From positions 1 through 44,418 of the IMG/VR virus record IMGVR_UViG_3300010401_000047: DNA of 44,418 nt. One strand, written 5' to 3'. The stretch is from a virus. Below the pieces are notes generated by a model. It did no database searches. It was not told the DNA's origin and was given only the letters and a program-made list of their open reading frames with translations. Each line of letters starts with the position of its first letter. The first letter of the stretch is position 1. This document shows, one piece after another, positions 1 to 8,686 of the stretch. A program made the position numbers and the translations under genes.

Positions 1-684
1 GACGCGTCGGCCGGAACGGTGGACGTGGCCGCGCTCGCGGGGCAGGACGCCTGGGGCGCGCTCGATCTCTCCACGACCGAAGACCTCACGGCGTGGGTGA
101 TGGTCTTCAAGTGGCTCGAGGAAATCGACGGGGAGGACGTCTCGGGGCTGAAGGTCCTGGCCAGGTTCTTCTGCCCGGAGGAGACCATCGCCGAGAAGTC
201 GAAGCGGCACGGCGCGCCTTACGCCCTCTGGGTGAAGCAGGGCCTGCTGACGGCCACGCCCGGGAACGTCATCGACTACGAGGCCATCCTGGCCCAGGTG
301 CGGAAGGACGCCGAGACGTACCGAATCCTGGAGATTGGGTTCGACCGCTACGGCGCGACCCACCTCGTCCAGACGCTCGAGCGCGAGGCCTTCAAGATGG
401 TCCCGATCGGCCAGGGCTTCGCGAGCATGAACGGGCCGACGAAAGAGCTGATCACGATGACGCTCGGCAAGCGCCTGCACCACGGCGGCAATCCGGTGCT
501 GCGCTGGATGGCGGACAACATGGCTTTGAGGACGGACCCGGCCGGCAACCTGAAGCCGGACAAGGAGAAGTCCTCCCAGAAGATCGACGGCATGGTCGCC
601 CTCATCATGGCGCTCGACCGCGCGATCCGCACGGGCCAGAAGAAGAGCGTCTACGAGACGCGGGGGATGGTGGCCATCGGATGA
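1..684 (+). CDS. terL: terminase large subunit, C-terminal (nuclease) part, cut by window edge
   Basis: The reading frame is open from base 1, so the gene begins outside the window. The visible 227 residues carry WGALDLSTTEDLTA, the acidic first strand of the RNase H-like nuclease of HK97-type large terminases, and end in a basic tail. This domain cuts concatemeric phage DNA during packaging at the portal. The N-terminal ATPase part of what is probably the same gene lies at the other end of the window (from 43981). The two parts sum to about 373 residues while relatives usually have about 550, so the middle is missing. The stop overlaps the portal ATG (ATGA junction), as expected for translational coupling. 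Confidence 0.88.
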   Translation, partial: DASAGTVDVAALAGQDAWGALDLSTTEDLTAWVMVFKWLEEIDGEDVSGLKVLARFFCPEETIAEKSKRHGAPYALWVKQGLLTATPGNVIDYEAILAQVRKDAETYRILEIGFDRYGATHLVQTLEREAFKMVPIGQGFASMNGPTKELITMTLGKRLHHGGNPVLRWMADNMALRTDPAGNLKPDKEKSSQKIDGMVALIMALDRAIRTGQKKSVYETRGMVAIG

Positions 685-1976
685 AGCTCCGACTCCTTGA
701 ACGGCTCCGGCTGGCGATCCGCGGAGAGGTGACCGAGACGGACGTGAAGCGCCTGCTCGGCGAGCGCTACGTCATGACGGCGACGGGCATCCGTGTGACC
801 GCCGAGACGGCGCTGCGGGTCTCGGCCGTGAAGGCCTGCGTCCGCGTCCTAGCCGAGGCCATCGCCAGCCTACCCGTCAGGATTTACCGCCGCTTGGACG
901 ACGGCGGGAAGGAGCCGGCTACCGATCACCCGCTCTATAGCCTGCTGGCCACGAAGGCGAATTACTTCCAGACGGGCTTTCGCTTCCGAGAGTTCCAGGT
1001 CGCGCATCAGTTGCTCCGCGGCGCCGGGTACGCGTTGAAGAACGAGGTCCGAGGGAATATCGTCGAGCTCCTCCCCATCCATCCGGACAGGATCAAGCTG
1101 AACGTCGCGAAGGGCGGCGCCATCAGCTTCGAGATCACCAGGGACGACGGCTCGCAGTTCGAGGTGCCGCAGGACAGGGTCCTCCATCTGCCTGGGCTTT
1201 CCTCCGACGGATTCCGAGGGCGGTCGGTGATCCAGGACCACCGGGAGACCCTGGCTCTGGCCGTGGCGCAGGAGATGTTCGGCGCGAAGTCCTACGGGAA
1301 CGGCGGCACGAAGCGCGTCGTGCTCGAGCACCCCGGGGTCCTGTCCGAGGGCGCCCGCTCGAACATGGTGAAGTCCTGGAAGGAAAACTACGGCGGGATC
1401 GAAGCCCTGCACCTGCCGCTCGTGGCCGAGGAAGGCACGAAGGTGAAGGAAATCTCGATGACGGCGGAGGACCTCGAGTACATCGAGTCCCGCCGCTTCT
1501 CGATCGCGGAGATCGCCCGCATCTTCGGCGTGCCGCTTCACCTGATCGGCGAGCTCGACCGCTCGACGAATAACAACATCGAGATGCAGGAGCTCGAGTT
1601 CGTCATCCACACCCTCCGCCCCTGGTGCGTCCGCTGGGAGCAGGACCTGGACATGCAGCTTCTCAAGGGCGACCCGAAGTACTTCTTCCGCTTCTCTCTC
1701 GACGGTCTCCTCCGGGGGAACACGAAGGACCGCTACGCGGCCTATGCGGTCGGCCGCCAGTGGGGCTTCCTCTCGGCGAACGACATCCGGGCCCTGGAGG
1801 ACATGAACGGCATCGGGCCCGAGGGCGACAGGTACCTCGAGCCGACGAATATGGTGAAGGCCGGCGATCAGCCGGATACCCAGCCCGCGGACGATCCGTC
1901 GAAGGTGAGCGCCCTCGCGACCGCCTTCCGCGTGTTCGTCCCGAAGAACGGGCACAAGCGCGGAGTGCACCCATGA
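681..1976 (+). CDS. phage portal protein (HK97 gp3-like)
   Basis: A 431-residue protein of normal length for the HK97-family portal, the dodecameric ring at one capsid vertex through which DNA enters and leaves. Recognisable stretches are the N-terminal SAVKACVRVLAEAIASLPV and, near residues 275-300, ARIFGVPLHLIGELDRSTNNN, a hallmark of this family. The ATG at 681 overlaps the terminase stop, and the next gene starts on the last ATGA of this one, so terminase, portal and protease are coupled. The order terL-portal-protease-capsid supports the assignment. Confidence 0.92.
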   Translation: MKLRLLERLRLAIRGEVTETDVKRLLGERYVMTATGIRVTAETALRVSAVKACVRVLAEAIASLPVRIYRRLDDGGKEPATDHPLYSLLATKANYFQTGFRFREFQVAHQLLRGAGYALKNEVRGNIVELLPIHPDRIKLNVAKGGAISFEITRDDGSQFEVPQDRVLHLPGLSSDGFRGRSVIQDHRETLALAVAQEMFGAKSYGNGGTKRVVLEHPGVLSEGARSNMVKSWKENYGGIEALHLPLVAEEGTKVKEISMTAEDLEYIESRRFSIAEIARIFGVPLHLIGELDRSTNNNIEMQELEFVIHTLRPWCVRWEQDLDMQLLKGDPKYFFRFSLDGLLRGNTKDRYAAYAVGRQWGFLSANDIRALEDMNGIGPEGDRYLEPTNMVKAGDQPDTQPADDPSKVSALATAFRVFVPKNGHKRGVHP

Positions 1977-3016
1977 ACCGATTCCTAGAACTCCTGGCCG
2001 CCCACGCTCACGAACCGTGGGCGATGCTCGCTGAGGCCTTCCAGGAGATGAAGGCGAAAGCCGCCGAGCGGAACGACGTCGGCGCGAGCGCCAAGTCGAT
2101 GATGGCCCTGCCGGGCACGGCCGTGCGGGTGGACAAGATCGCCATCATCCCGATCCAGGGAACCATCTTCCCGAAGGCGAACGACATGACGGCCTACTAC
2201 GGGCTCGTGACGGCCGACGTTCTGCGGCGCGAGGTCCAGGCCGCGGCGAACGACCCGTCCATCGAGGCCATCATCCTGGACGTGGACTCGCCCGGCGGCG
2301 TGGTGACGGGCGTCTCCGAGGCGGCCCAGGCGATCCACGAGGCGGCCCAGCAGAAGCCGGTCGTCGCGGTGGTGACCGGAATGGCGGCCTCCGCCGCCTA
2401 CCACCTGGCGTCCCAGGCCTCCGAGATACTGGTCCTGGGGTCCGGCATGGCCGGGAGCATCGGAGTCTTCATCGCCCACTGGGACATGTCGAAGGCCCTC
2501 GAGCGCTACGGCGAAAAGGTGACCTTCGTGCATGCCGGGAAGTTCAAGGTGGACGGGAACCCCTTCGAGCCCCTCTCGGAAACGGCCCGCGCCGACATGC
2601 AGCAGAAGGTGAACGCGATCTATGAGAGCTTCGTGGCCGACGTCGCCCGCGGCCGCAAGCGGAGCGTGGCCGACGTGAAGGCGAATTTCGGCGAGGGGCG
2701 GGTGCTCCTCGCCAAGGACGCGGTCGCCGCCGGGATGGCCGACTACATCGGGACGATGGGTCAGGCCGTGTCGCGGCTTCTGCGCTCCCAGAAGGGCGGA
2801 TCCATCGGGGTCCGGGCGTTCACGACGGTGAGAGAATTCGAGGCCTTCCTTCGGGATGAAGGCAGGTGCTCGGCCGCGGAGGCGAAGCGGATCGCCGCCG
2901 CCGGCTACAAGGCCAGCGATCCCCGGGACGGGGAACGGGCCGAGACCTCGGGGGAGATGGACGCCGACGCGATGGCCGCGGCGCGCGATTTCATCGCCTC
3001 CTGTCCGCAGCCGTAA
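1973..3016 (+). CDS. S49-family (SppA-like) head maturation protease
   Basis: A 347-residue serine peptidase expected to cleave the capsid delta domain or scaffold during head assembly. The sequence shows the S49 signature ILDVDSPGG, a nucleophile in GMAASAAYH (Ser140 by my count) and the dyad lysine in HAGKFKVDG (Lys190), followed by NPFEPLSE, typical of the family. After about residue 285 comes a tail with REFEAFLRDEG and SAAEAKRIAAAG, an alpha-helical motif common in phage S49 proteins. The ATG overlaps the portal stop and the major capsid gene follows within 20 bases. Confidence 0.9.
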   Translation: MNRFLELLAAHAHEPWAMLAEAFQEMKAKAAERNDVGASAKSMMALPGTAVRVDKIAIIPIQGTIFPKANDMTAYYGLVTADVLRREVQAAANDPSIEAIILDVDSPGGVVTGVSEAAQAIHEAAQQKPVVAVVTGMAASAAYHLASQASEILVLGSGMAGSIGVFIAHWDMSKALERYGEKVTFVHAGKFKVDGNPFEPLSETARADMQQKVNAIYESFVADVARGRKRSVADVKANFGEGRVLLAKDAVAAGMADYIGTMGQAVSRLLRSQKGGSIGVRAFTTVREFEAFLRDEGRCSAAEAKRIAAAGYKASDPRDGERAETSGEMDADAMAAARDFIASCPQP

Positions 3017-3036
3017 GCCCAAGGAGGGCTCATCAA

Positions 3037-4374
3037 ATGGACGAGGAACTGAAGAAGCTGCTCGCGGCGGCGAAGACCCTGAACGAGAACCTGACCAAGG
3101 AGCTCGAGAAGGCCGCCGAGGAGCGCAAGGCGCTGGGCCGCGTGAGCGCGGAGACCCAGGAGAAGTGCGACAAGCTCGAGAAGGCCGTCGGCGACGCCGT
3201 CGCGGCCGGCCAGAAGCGCTGGGACGACATCGAGGCCAAGATCAACCGCGGCGAGCTCTTCGGCGCCGGCGGAAAAGAGGACCCGATCAAGGCGGAGTGC
3301 GAGGCGTTCAACCGCAACATGCGGATGGACCTCGCGGCCCGCGGCCACATCGGCTCCCGGCGCCCGCTCGACGTGGAGGGCTACAAGGCCTACAAGGTGG
3401 CCTTCAGCGCCTATCTGCGGCGCGGCAAGGCGGCCGAGATGGCCCCCGAGTTCATGGCGGCGCTCTCCGTGGGCTCCGACCCGGACGGCGGCTACTTCGT
3501 GCCCGCCGACATGCAGGCGCGCATCATCAAGCAGGTCTTCGAGACCTCGCCCCTGCGCGGCCTCGCGAGCATCATCACGACCTCCCGGGATCGGGTGCAG
3601 TTCCCGCTCGACCTCGACGAGTTCGCCCACGGCGGCTGGGTGGGGGAGACCGGCACGCGCGCCAACTCCAACACCGCCAAGGTCGGCGAGGCGGAGATCC
3701 CCGTCCACGAGCACTACTCGATGCCCCTGGTGTCGAAGAACCTGCTCGCGGACGCGGACTTCGACGTCGAGGCCTGGATCGGCCAGAAGGTCGGCGACGC
3801 CCTCGGCCGCGCGGAGAACGTGGCCTTCGTGACCGGCGACGGGGTGGCGAAGCCGAAGGGCTTCACGACCTACGCCGCCGGCACCCCGACCGCGTCCGAC
3901 TGGAAGAAGATCGAGCGCGTGAACACGGGCGCGGCTTCGTCCTTCGCGGCCGACCCGGACGGCCCGGACGTCTTCATCGACCTCCTGGGGGCCCTGAAGC
4001 AGGGGTACGCGCCCAACGCCTGGGCGATGAAGCGCACGACCTTGACGGCCGCGCGCAAGCTCAAGGACGAGAACGGGCAGTACCAGCTGGTGCAGGTCTC
4101 GGCCGGCGCCGGTCGCCCCGGCTTCGAGATCATGGGCCTGCCGGTCGTCCTGATGGACGCCATGGACGCGCTCGGCGCGAACAAGCTGCCGGTCGCGCTG
4201 GCGGACTGGAAGGAGGCGTACACGATCGTGGACCGGGCGGGCATCTCGCTCATCCGCGACGAGTACTCGAAGAAGACCACCGGTCAGGTGGAGATCCTCT
4301 TCTCGAAGAGGGTCGGCGGCGCGGTGCTGAACACCGAAGCCATCAAGCTGGCGAAGTGCGCGACGAACTCGTAA
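3037..4374 (+). CDS. major capsid protein, HK97 fold
   Basis: A 445-residue protein with a charged, coiled-coil-like N-terminal segment (residues about 1-75), the expected removable delta domain, followed by the HK97-type body. SVGSDPDGGYFVPADMQARI marks the start of the mature domain, and the GWVGETGTRANSN and SKNLLADADFDVEAWI blocks are typical of phage capsid family proteins. A strong ribosome site, AAGGAGGG at 3021-3028, sits 8 bases before the ATG, consistent with high expression. It follows the protease directly, the standard order. Cleavage near residue 100 is expected from the family; no cleavage site was assigned here. Confidence 0.93.
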   Translation: MDEELKKLLAAAKTLNENLTKELEKAAEERKALGRVSAETQEKCDKLEKAVGDAVAAGQKRWDDIEAKINRGELFGAGGKEDPIKAECEAFNRNMRMDLAARGHIGSRRPLDVEGYKAYKVAFSAYLRRGKAAEMAPEFMAALSVGSDPDGGYFVPADMQARIIKQVFETSPLRGLASIITTSRDRVQFPLDLDEFAHGGWVGETGTRANSNTAKVGEAEIPVHEHYSMPLVSKNLLADADFDVEAWIGQKVGDALGRAENVAFVTGDGVAKPKGFTTYAAGTPTASDWKKIERVNTGAASSFAADPDGPDVFIDLLGALKQGYAPNAWAMKRTTLTAARKLKDENGQYQLVQVSAGAGRPGFEIMGLPVVLMDAMDALGANKLPVALADWKEAYTIVDRAGISLIRDEYSKKTTGQVEILFSKRVGGAVLNTEAIKLAKCATNS

Positions 4375-4410
4375 TCCGAGCCTGAACGCACGAGGAAAAG
4401 GAGAAAACGC

Positions 4411-4818
4411 GTGATCAAGAGAGACCTCAAGAACAACCTGGACACCGTCCAGTCCCTCGCGCCGAAGGCGAGGACCGCCAGCGAGAACGGCGCCGCGGTG
4501 GACCTCGCCGGCTATGGCGCGGCGATGGTCGTGTTCGACTTCGGCCTCTTCACGAACGGCAGCTTCACGCCGTCCGTCGAGGAGTCGGACAGCGAGAACT
4601 CGGGCTTCGCGGCCGTCTCCGCGGGGGACCTGGAAGGCTCCCTGTCGGTGGTGGACAGCAACACCGAGGACAACGTCCATCAGCGGGTCGGCTACAAGGG
4701 GAACAAGCGGTACATCCGCGCGGTCCTCTCCGAGGGGAGCTCGCCGGCGCCCGGCACCGGGTGCGTGGCGGCCGCCTCCGTCGTCCGGGGATGCCCGGAC
4801 GTCGCGCCGCTGGCCTGA
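4411..4818 (+). CDS. small capsid-associated protein, possible head decoration
   Basis: A 135-residue protein starting with GTG at 4411 after AAAAGGAGAAAA. It opens with IKRDLKNNLDTVQSLAPKA and contains a beta-rich core around VDLAGYGAAMVVFDFG and VEESDSENSGFAAVSAGDLEGS. I recognise this pattern from small proteins encoded just after the capsid gene in many siphoviruses, whose role is not firmly established; decoration or stabilisation of the capsid is the usual suggestion. Position and size support this. The C-terminal 25 residues, with two cysteines, look divergent. Confidence 0.6.
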   Translation: MIKRDLKNNLDTVQSLAPKARTASENGAAVDLAGYGAAMVVFDFGLFTNGSFTPSVEESDSENSGFAAVSAGDLEGSLSVVDSNTEDNVHQRVGYKGNKRYIRAVLSEGSSPAPGTGCVAAASVVRGCPDVAPLA

Positions 4819-4822
4819 GAGC

Positions 4823-5440
4823 ATGACGCAGGCGCCTGATCGCCTGCAGGCTGAGTGGGCTGGGGCCGCCGTCGCCATCTTGGGCGGCGGCCCCAGCCTC
4901 ACGGCTTTGCAGGTCGAACACTGCATGGGGAAGGCCCGAGTCATCGCCATCAATGACGCGGCGCGTCTGGCCCCGTGGGCGGACCTGCTCTACTTTTGCG
5001 ACGAACGCTGGTACCGCTGGCACGAGAAGCTCGTGCGCGGCTTCGCCGGGATGAAGGTGACCCTCGAGAACTACCGCCTCCGGGACGAGGTCCCGGGCCT
5101 GCTGTGCCTCGAGCGCCACGACGAGGCCGGCTTCTGGCCACACCCGGACGGGCTCTGCACGGGCTCGAACAGCGGGTACCAGGCCCTGCAGGTGGCCGCG
5201 CATCTCGGGGCGCGGAAGATCGTGCTGCTCGGCTTCGACATGAAGCCCGCGGCGGATGGACGGAATCACTTCTTCGGGGAGCACCCGGATCGTGTTCGCC
5301 CGGCGTTCGGGCTGTTCCTCCGGAGCTTCCCGGCCATAGCCCGGCACCTGGCCGACCGCGGCATCGAGGTCCTGAACGCGACGCCCGAGTCGGCCCTGGA
5401 CTGCTTCCCGATGCGCGGGCTCGCGGAGGCCCTCGCGTGA
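4823..5440 (+). CDS. MptE-like / DUF115-type protein, first gene of a sugar-modification cassette
   Basis: A 205-residue protein with a Rossmann-like start, VAILGGGPSL (residues about 17-26), and a second signature, GSNSGYQALQVAAHLGARKI followed by VLLGFDM. Both are typical of the 6-hydroxymethylpterin pyrophosphokinase MptE-like / DUF115 superfamily, which is related to sialyl- and motility-linked glycosyltransferases. In phages such genes usually sit with other glycan genes, and a nucleotide-sugar or sugar-transfer role is more likely than pterin synthesis (inference). It is the first of four overlapping or nearly overlapping genes inserted between capsid and connector genes. Confidence 0.65.
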   Translation: MTQAPDRLQAEWAGAAVAILGGGPSLTALQVEHCMGKARVIAINDAARLAPWADLLYFCDERWYRWHEKLVRGFAGMKVTLENYRLRDEVPGLLCLERHDEAGFWPHPDGLCTGSNSGYQALQVAAHLGARKIVLLGFDMKPAADGRNHFFGEHPDRVRPAFGLFLRSFPAIARHLADRGIEVLNATPESALDCFPMRGLAEALA

Positions 5441-6222
5441 TTCCCATCAGCTACTCGGTCCCGACGGAGAAGTCATCGCCGCGCTTTTGCGCGGCCTTCG
5501 CTTGGGGATGCGGCGGACGGGTCGTGGACAACGCCGTTCTGGGCGAAGGCGCGCTCGCGCTTTTCGGGAGCGTCAAGCTCTGGCCTATGCTCGAGCAGGC
5601 CAGGCGAGAGGGTCGGGACTGGTACTACGGCGATCACGGCTACTTCCACCGGAGCGACCGATTCGGCCTCGAGACGGGCTACTTCCGCGTCACCCGCAAC
5701 CGCTTCCAGCACGACGGCGTGAGCGGGCCCGCCGACCATGCGAGAGCGCGGGCCCTTCGGCTGGAAGTGCGGCCCTGGCGCACGACCGGATCCCACATCC
5801 TGGTGTGCCCGCCGGACGCCGTGTTCGCGGACCTGATGGGGCTCGACGCCAAGGCCTGGGAGATGGACGTCATGATCGCCATCCGGAAGCACACGGACCG
5901 GCCCGTCCGCTTCCGAGACCGGCTGAGCGCGACGAAGGGCCGGACGCTCGAGCAGGACCTTCGGGATTGCTGGGCGATGGTCACGTTCATGTCGAACGCA
6001 GCGGTCGAGGCCGTGCTCGCCGGCATCCCCATCTTCGCTCTGGGGAACTGCGCCGCCCTCGCCATGGGTTCATCGGACCTCGCCAAGATCGAAGCGCCAT
6101 CCATGCCGGAAGGCCGGGAGAGGTGGGCGGCGGTTCTCGCCGCCAACCAATGGACGCTCCGCGAGATCGCGGACGGCCTGTGCTGGAGCCAGATCGGCGA
6201 TCCGGAGGCCGTGCCGGCATGA
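5437..6222 (+). CDS. capsule-polysaccharide-synthesis-like glycosyltransferase candidate
   Basis: A 261-residue protein whose GTG start overlaps the previous TGA. The C-terminal half contains WAMVTFMSNAAVEAVLAGIP then FALGNCAALAM, the pattern of a GT-B fold acceptor loop seen in Kdo-transferase and capsule-export-linked proteins, where a conserved Ser-Asn-Ala-x3-Glu-Ala segment binds the nucleotide. The N-terminal half contains WYYGDHGYFHR. The substrate cannot be read from sequence. Tight overlap with the MptE-like gene upstream and the FkbM methyltransferase downstream suggests one glycan pathway. Confidence 0.5.
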   Translation: MIPISYSVPTEKSSPRFCAAFAWGCGGRVVDNAVLGEGALALFGSVKLWPMLEQARREGRDWYYGDHGYFHRSDRFGLETGYFRVTRNRFQHDGVSGPADHARARALRLEVRPWRTTGSHILVCPPDAVFADLMGLDAKAWEMDVMIAIRKHTDRPVRFRDRLSATKGRTLEQDLRDCWAMVTFMSNAAVEAVLAGIPIFALGNCAALAMGSSDLAKIEAPSMPEGRERWAAVLAANQWTLREIADGLCWSQIGDPEAVPA

Positions 6223-6923
6223 TCGTGTGGAACGGGATTCATTTTCCGAACGGTGAACTCCACCTGCAGGAGTGGATGAGCAAGGTGGACCGCCGCGACG
6301 ACCTGGGACGCCTGACTTACCAGGCGCACAAGCTCGACGCCGCCATGGCGCACGTCCGAAAACGCCGTGTCGCGGTCGATGTGGGCGCCCACGTCGGGCT
6401 CTGGAGCATGCAGCTCGTGCGGATGTTCGGATTCGTTCACGCCTTCGAGCCCATGTCCGAGCACCGGGCCTGCTTCGAGCGGAACGTCGTCCCCGGCGTC
6501 GGGCGCGTGACGCTTTATCCGTTCGCGCTTGGAGCCGCGCCCGGAAAGGTGCAACTCGCGAGGTGGTCGCCGGACTCCTCCGGCGACACCGGCGTGGACC
6601 CGGAGGCCGAGCAAGGGAGCAAGCGCACCCGCCCGGCCGAAGCGATCCGGGAAGATGCGGACCTCCGCACGATCGACAGCTTCGGTCTGGAGGACGTGGA
6701 CTTCATCAAGATCGACTGCGAGGGCTACGAGCTCTTCGTCCTGCAGGGCGCCGTCGAGACGCTCCGCCGGTGCCGTCCCTGCATCATCGTCGAGCAAAAG
6801 CCCGAGACTGGGATGCAGAAGCGCTACGGCGTCAAGCCGGGGGCGGCGGTGGACTTCCTGAAGGGCCTGGGCGCGAAGGTCCGCGCCGGGATCCAGGGCG
6901 ACTTCGTCATGAGTTGGGGCTGA
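6219..6923 (+). CDS. FkbM-family methyltransferase
   Basis: A 234-residue class I SAM-dependent methyltransferase. Motif I is VAVDVGAHVGLWSMQL (residues about 50-65), the acidic loop is HAFEPM, and the FkbM hallmark is DFIKIDCEGYELFVLQGA near residues 165-182. FkbM relatives methylate hydroxyls on sugars or polyketides. Its place between two glycosyltransferase-like genes argues for capping a phage- or host-linked sugar (inference). The ATG overlaps the previous stop by ATGA. Confidence 0.8.
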   Translation: MIVWNGIHFPNGELHLQEWMSKVDRRDDLGRLTYQAHKLDAAMAHVRKRRVAVDVGAHVGLWSMQLVRMFGFVHAFEPMSEHRACFERNVVPGVGRVTLYPFALGAAPGKVQLARWSPDSSGDTGVDPEAEQGSKRTRPAEAIREDADLRTIDSFGLEDVDFIKIDCEGYELFVLQGAVETLRRCRPCIIVEQKPETGMQKRYGVKPGAAVDFLKGLGAKVRAGIQGDFVMSWG

Positions 6924-6925
6924 GA

Positions 6926-7741
6926 ATGGGATGCGGTGACGAGCTGATGGCGATGGGCCAGGCCGAGACCCTCTGGAGGGCTACCGGCCGACGCGTAGTC
7001 ATCGTTGGGCAGGATGGCGCGCCCCGATGGTCGGACCTGTGGCGCGGACACCCCGGGATCGCCGGCCGGGCCGAGGCCGGTTCGTCCCAGATCGTCCGAC
7101 TCGTCAACGGGCCGGGTGCGAGGCCCTACCTCCGAGACTGGCGGACCTGGGGCGGACAGCCGCAGGCGACGTTCACGGCCTGGCGCGCGGCTGACCATCT
7201 CGGCACGATGCCGCTCAGCGTGTCGGAAGCCGCCAACGCGGCCCGGCTGGCCGCCGGCCTTGACCGGTTCGTGATCATCGAGCCCCACTTCGGCCGGACG
7301 TCGAGCCCCAACAAGGGCTGGGGCTTGGAGCGCTACCAGGCGCTCGTGGACGCGATGCCAGGCGTCTGCTTCGTGCAGGTCGGGCCGGCCGGGACCCCGG
7401 TGCTCCGCGGGACGTCCGGGCTGATCGAGACGCCCAGCTTCCGGGATGCGTGTGCCGTCATGGCTCGCGCGGCGGCCTACATCGGACCGGAAGGCGGCCT
7501 CCACCACGCCGCGGCGGTCTTCCGGCGGCCGGCGGTGGTCCTGTTCGGCGGCTTCACGTCGCCGCTCAACACCGGCTACCCGTTCCAGGTGAACCTTTAC
7601 CAAACCGGCCCGGAGTCGCCGTGCGGCCGGTACGCGCCGTGCGGCCACTGCGCGGCGGCGATGGCCGAGATCAGCGTGCCGATGGTCGTCGCGGCCCTGG
7701 CCGGCGTTCTCGAGAGGCAGGAGGCCCGCTGTGGAAGGTGA
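6926..7741 (+). CDS. glycosyltransferase family 9 (heptosyltransferase-like)
   Basis: A 271-residue protein with the GT9 donor-binding end AAYIGPEGGLHHAAAVFRRP and VVLFGGFTSP, as in ADP-heptose:LPS heptosyltransferases, plus CGRYAPCGHC, which resembles the Cys-rich segment of that family. The N-terminus MGCGDELMAMGQAETLWR matches the Gly-x-Gly-Asp acceptor-side loop. It would transfer a sugar from a nucleotide donor; acceptor unknown. It ends 10 bases inside the connector gene that follows, so the cassette is transcriptionally embedded in the head operon. Confidence 0.75.
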   Translation: MGCGDELMAMGQAETLWRATGRRVVIVGQDGAPRWSDLWRGHPGIAGRAEAGSSQIVRLVNGPGARPYLRDWRTWGGQPQATFTAWRAADHLGTMPLSVSEAANAARLAAGLDRFVIIEPHFGRTSSPNKGWGLERYQALVDAMPGVCFVQVGPAGTPVLRGTSGLIETPSFRDACAVMARAAAYIGPEGGLHHAAAVFRRPAVVLFGGFTSPLNTGYPFQVNLYQTGPESPCGRYAPCGHCAAAMAEISVPMVVAALAGVLERQEARCGR

Positions 7742-8327
7742 GCTCGAACTCGTGACGGACGGCGCGGCCGAGCCGGTTTCGACGGCCGACCTCAAGGCGC
7801 ACATGAAGGTGGACGGCTCGACCGAGGACGCCTACATCGCCGGTCTCGAGAAGGCCGCGCGCAGACTCGTAGAGCGCCTGACCGGAAAGCGCCTCATCAA
7901 ACAGACGTGGGCCTACTGGCTGCACGCTTTCCCGGCCTGCGGCGAAATCGTGCTCCCGATCGGCCCGGTCTCGGCCGTGACGGGGGTATCCACCTTCGAC
8001 GCGGCGAACACCGAGGCGTCCTTCAGCGCCACGAACTACTTCGTGGACGTGAAGTCCCAGCGCGCCCGGGTCCTGCTGAAGGCCGGCGCGTCATGGCCGT
8101 GCCCGGCGGACGGTCTGCGGGTCGCCAACGGCGTGAAGGTCGCGTTCGAGGTGGGCTACGGCACCGCGGGGACATCGGTGCCGGCGGAATTGATCCACGC
8201 GGTCAAGCTGCTCGTCGCGGAGTGGTACGCGAAGCGCGAGGCCTCGGCGGAGGCCAGCTTCAATCAGATCCCGTTCGGCATCCGGGCGCTGATCGCGCCC
8301 TACCGCACCTGGGGGACGGTCCTCTGA
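7731..8327 (+). CDS. head-tail connector protein (HK97 gp6-like)
   Basis: A 198-residue protein starting with GTG at 7731 after GGCAGGAGG. It contains PVSTADLKAHMKVDG and AYIAGLEKAARRLVERLTGK, the helical N-terminal bundle of the gp6-like connector family, followed by a beta insertion (LPIGPVSAVTGVSTFD) and a final helix with LLVAEWYAKRE. Such proteins form the ring below the portal. The length is normal and the stop overlaps the next start. Confidence 0.85.
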   Translation: MEGELELVTDGAAEPVSTADLKAHMKVDGSTEDAYIAGLEKAARRLVERLTGKRLIKQTWAYWLHAFPACGEIVLPIGPVSAVTGVSTFDAANTEASFSATNYFVDVKSQRARVLLKAGASWPCPADGLRVANGVKVAFEVGYGTAGTSVPAELIHAVKLLVAEWYAKREASAEASFNQIPFGIRALIAPYRTWGTVL

Positions 8328-8686
8328 TGATCGAAGCCGGCCGACTGAACCGCCGCCTCATCTTGGAGCGCCCGAATAATTCAGCGGGAGCCGCCGGCGC
8401 GGTCGTGGAGGGCTGGACGACGGTCGATACGGTTTGGGGCGAGCTCCGGGCGACCGGCGGGCGCGAAGCGTACACCTCCGGGAAGATGTCGGACGAGGTC
8501 ACGCACCGGGCGCGCATCCGATTCCGGACAGACGTCAAGAACGACTGGCGCGTCCGCCTGCAGGACACCGCCACGAGCCCACCGGTGGAGAGGAAGTTCC
8601 GAGTGGTCGCGGTGATGAACCCGGACGACGGTCGCGAGCAGCTTCACCTGATGCTGAAGGAGTTTCCGGTGGGGGGCGGTGCCTAG
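8327..8686 (+). CDS. head-tail joining/stopper protein (SPP1 gp16-like)
   Basis: A 119-residue beta-rich protein. LNRRLILERPNNS at the start, then GELRATGGREAY and THRARIRFRTDVKNDWRV, match the phage head-tail joining family, which closes the portal channel after packaging. Size and place after the gp6-like connector agree. Translation is coupled to the gene before it (TGATG). Confidence 0.83.
   Translation: MIEAGRLNRRLILERPNNSAGAAGAVVEGWTTVDTVWGELRATGGREAYTSGKMSDEVTHRARIRFRTDVKNDWRVRLQDTATSPPVERKFRVVAVMNPDDGREQLHLMLKEFPVGGGA

Noticed and set aside
2905-4953. Very long minus-strand frame opposite the capsid gene
   Set aside because: Typical shadow of a high-GC gene; the plus strand is clearly coding and the product is low-complexity Arg/Asp/Leu/Val.
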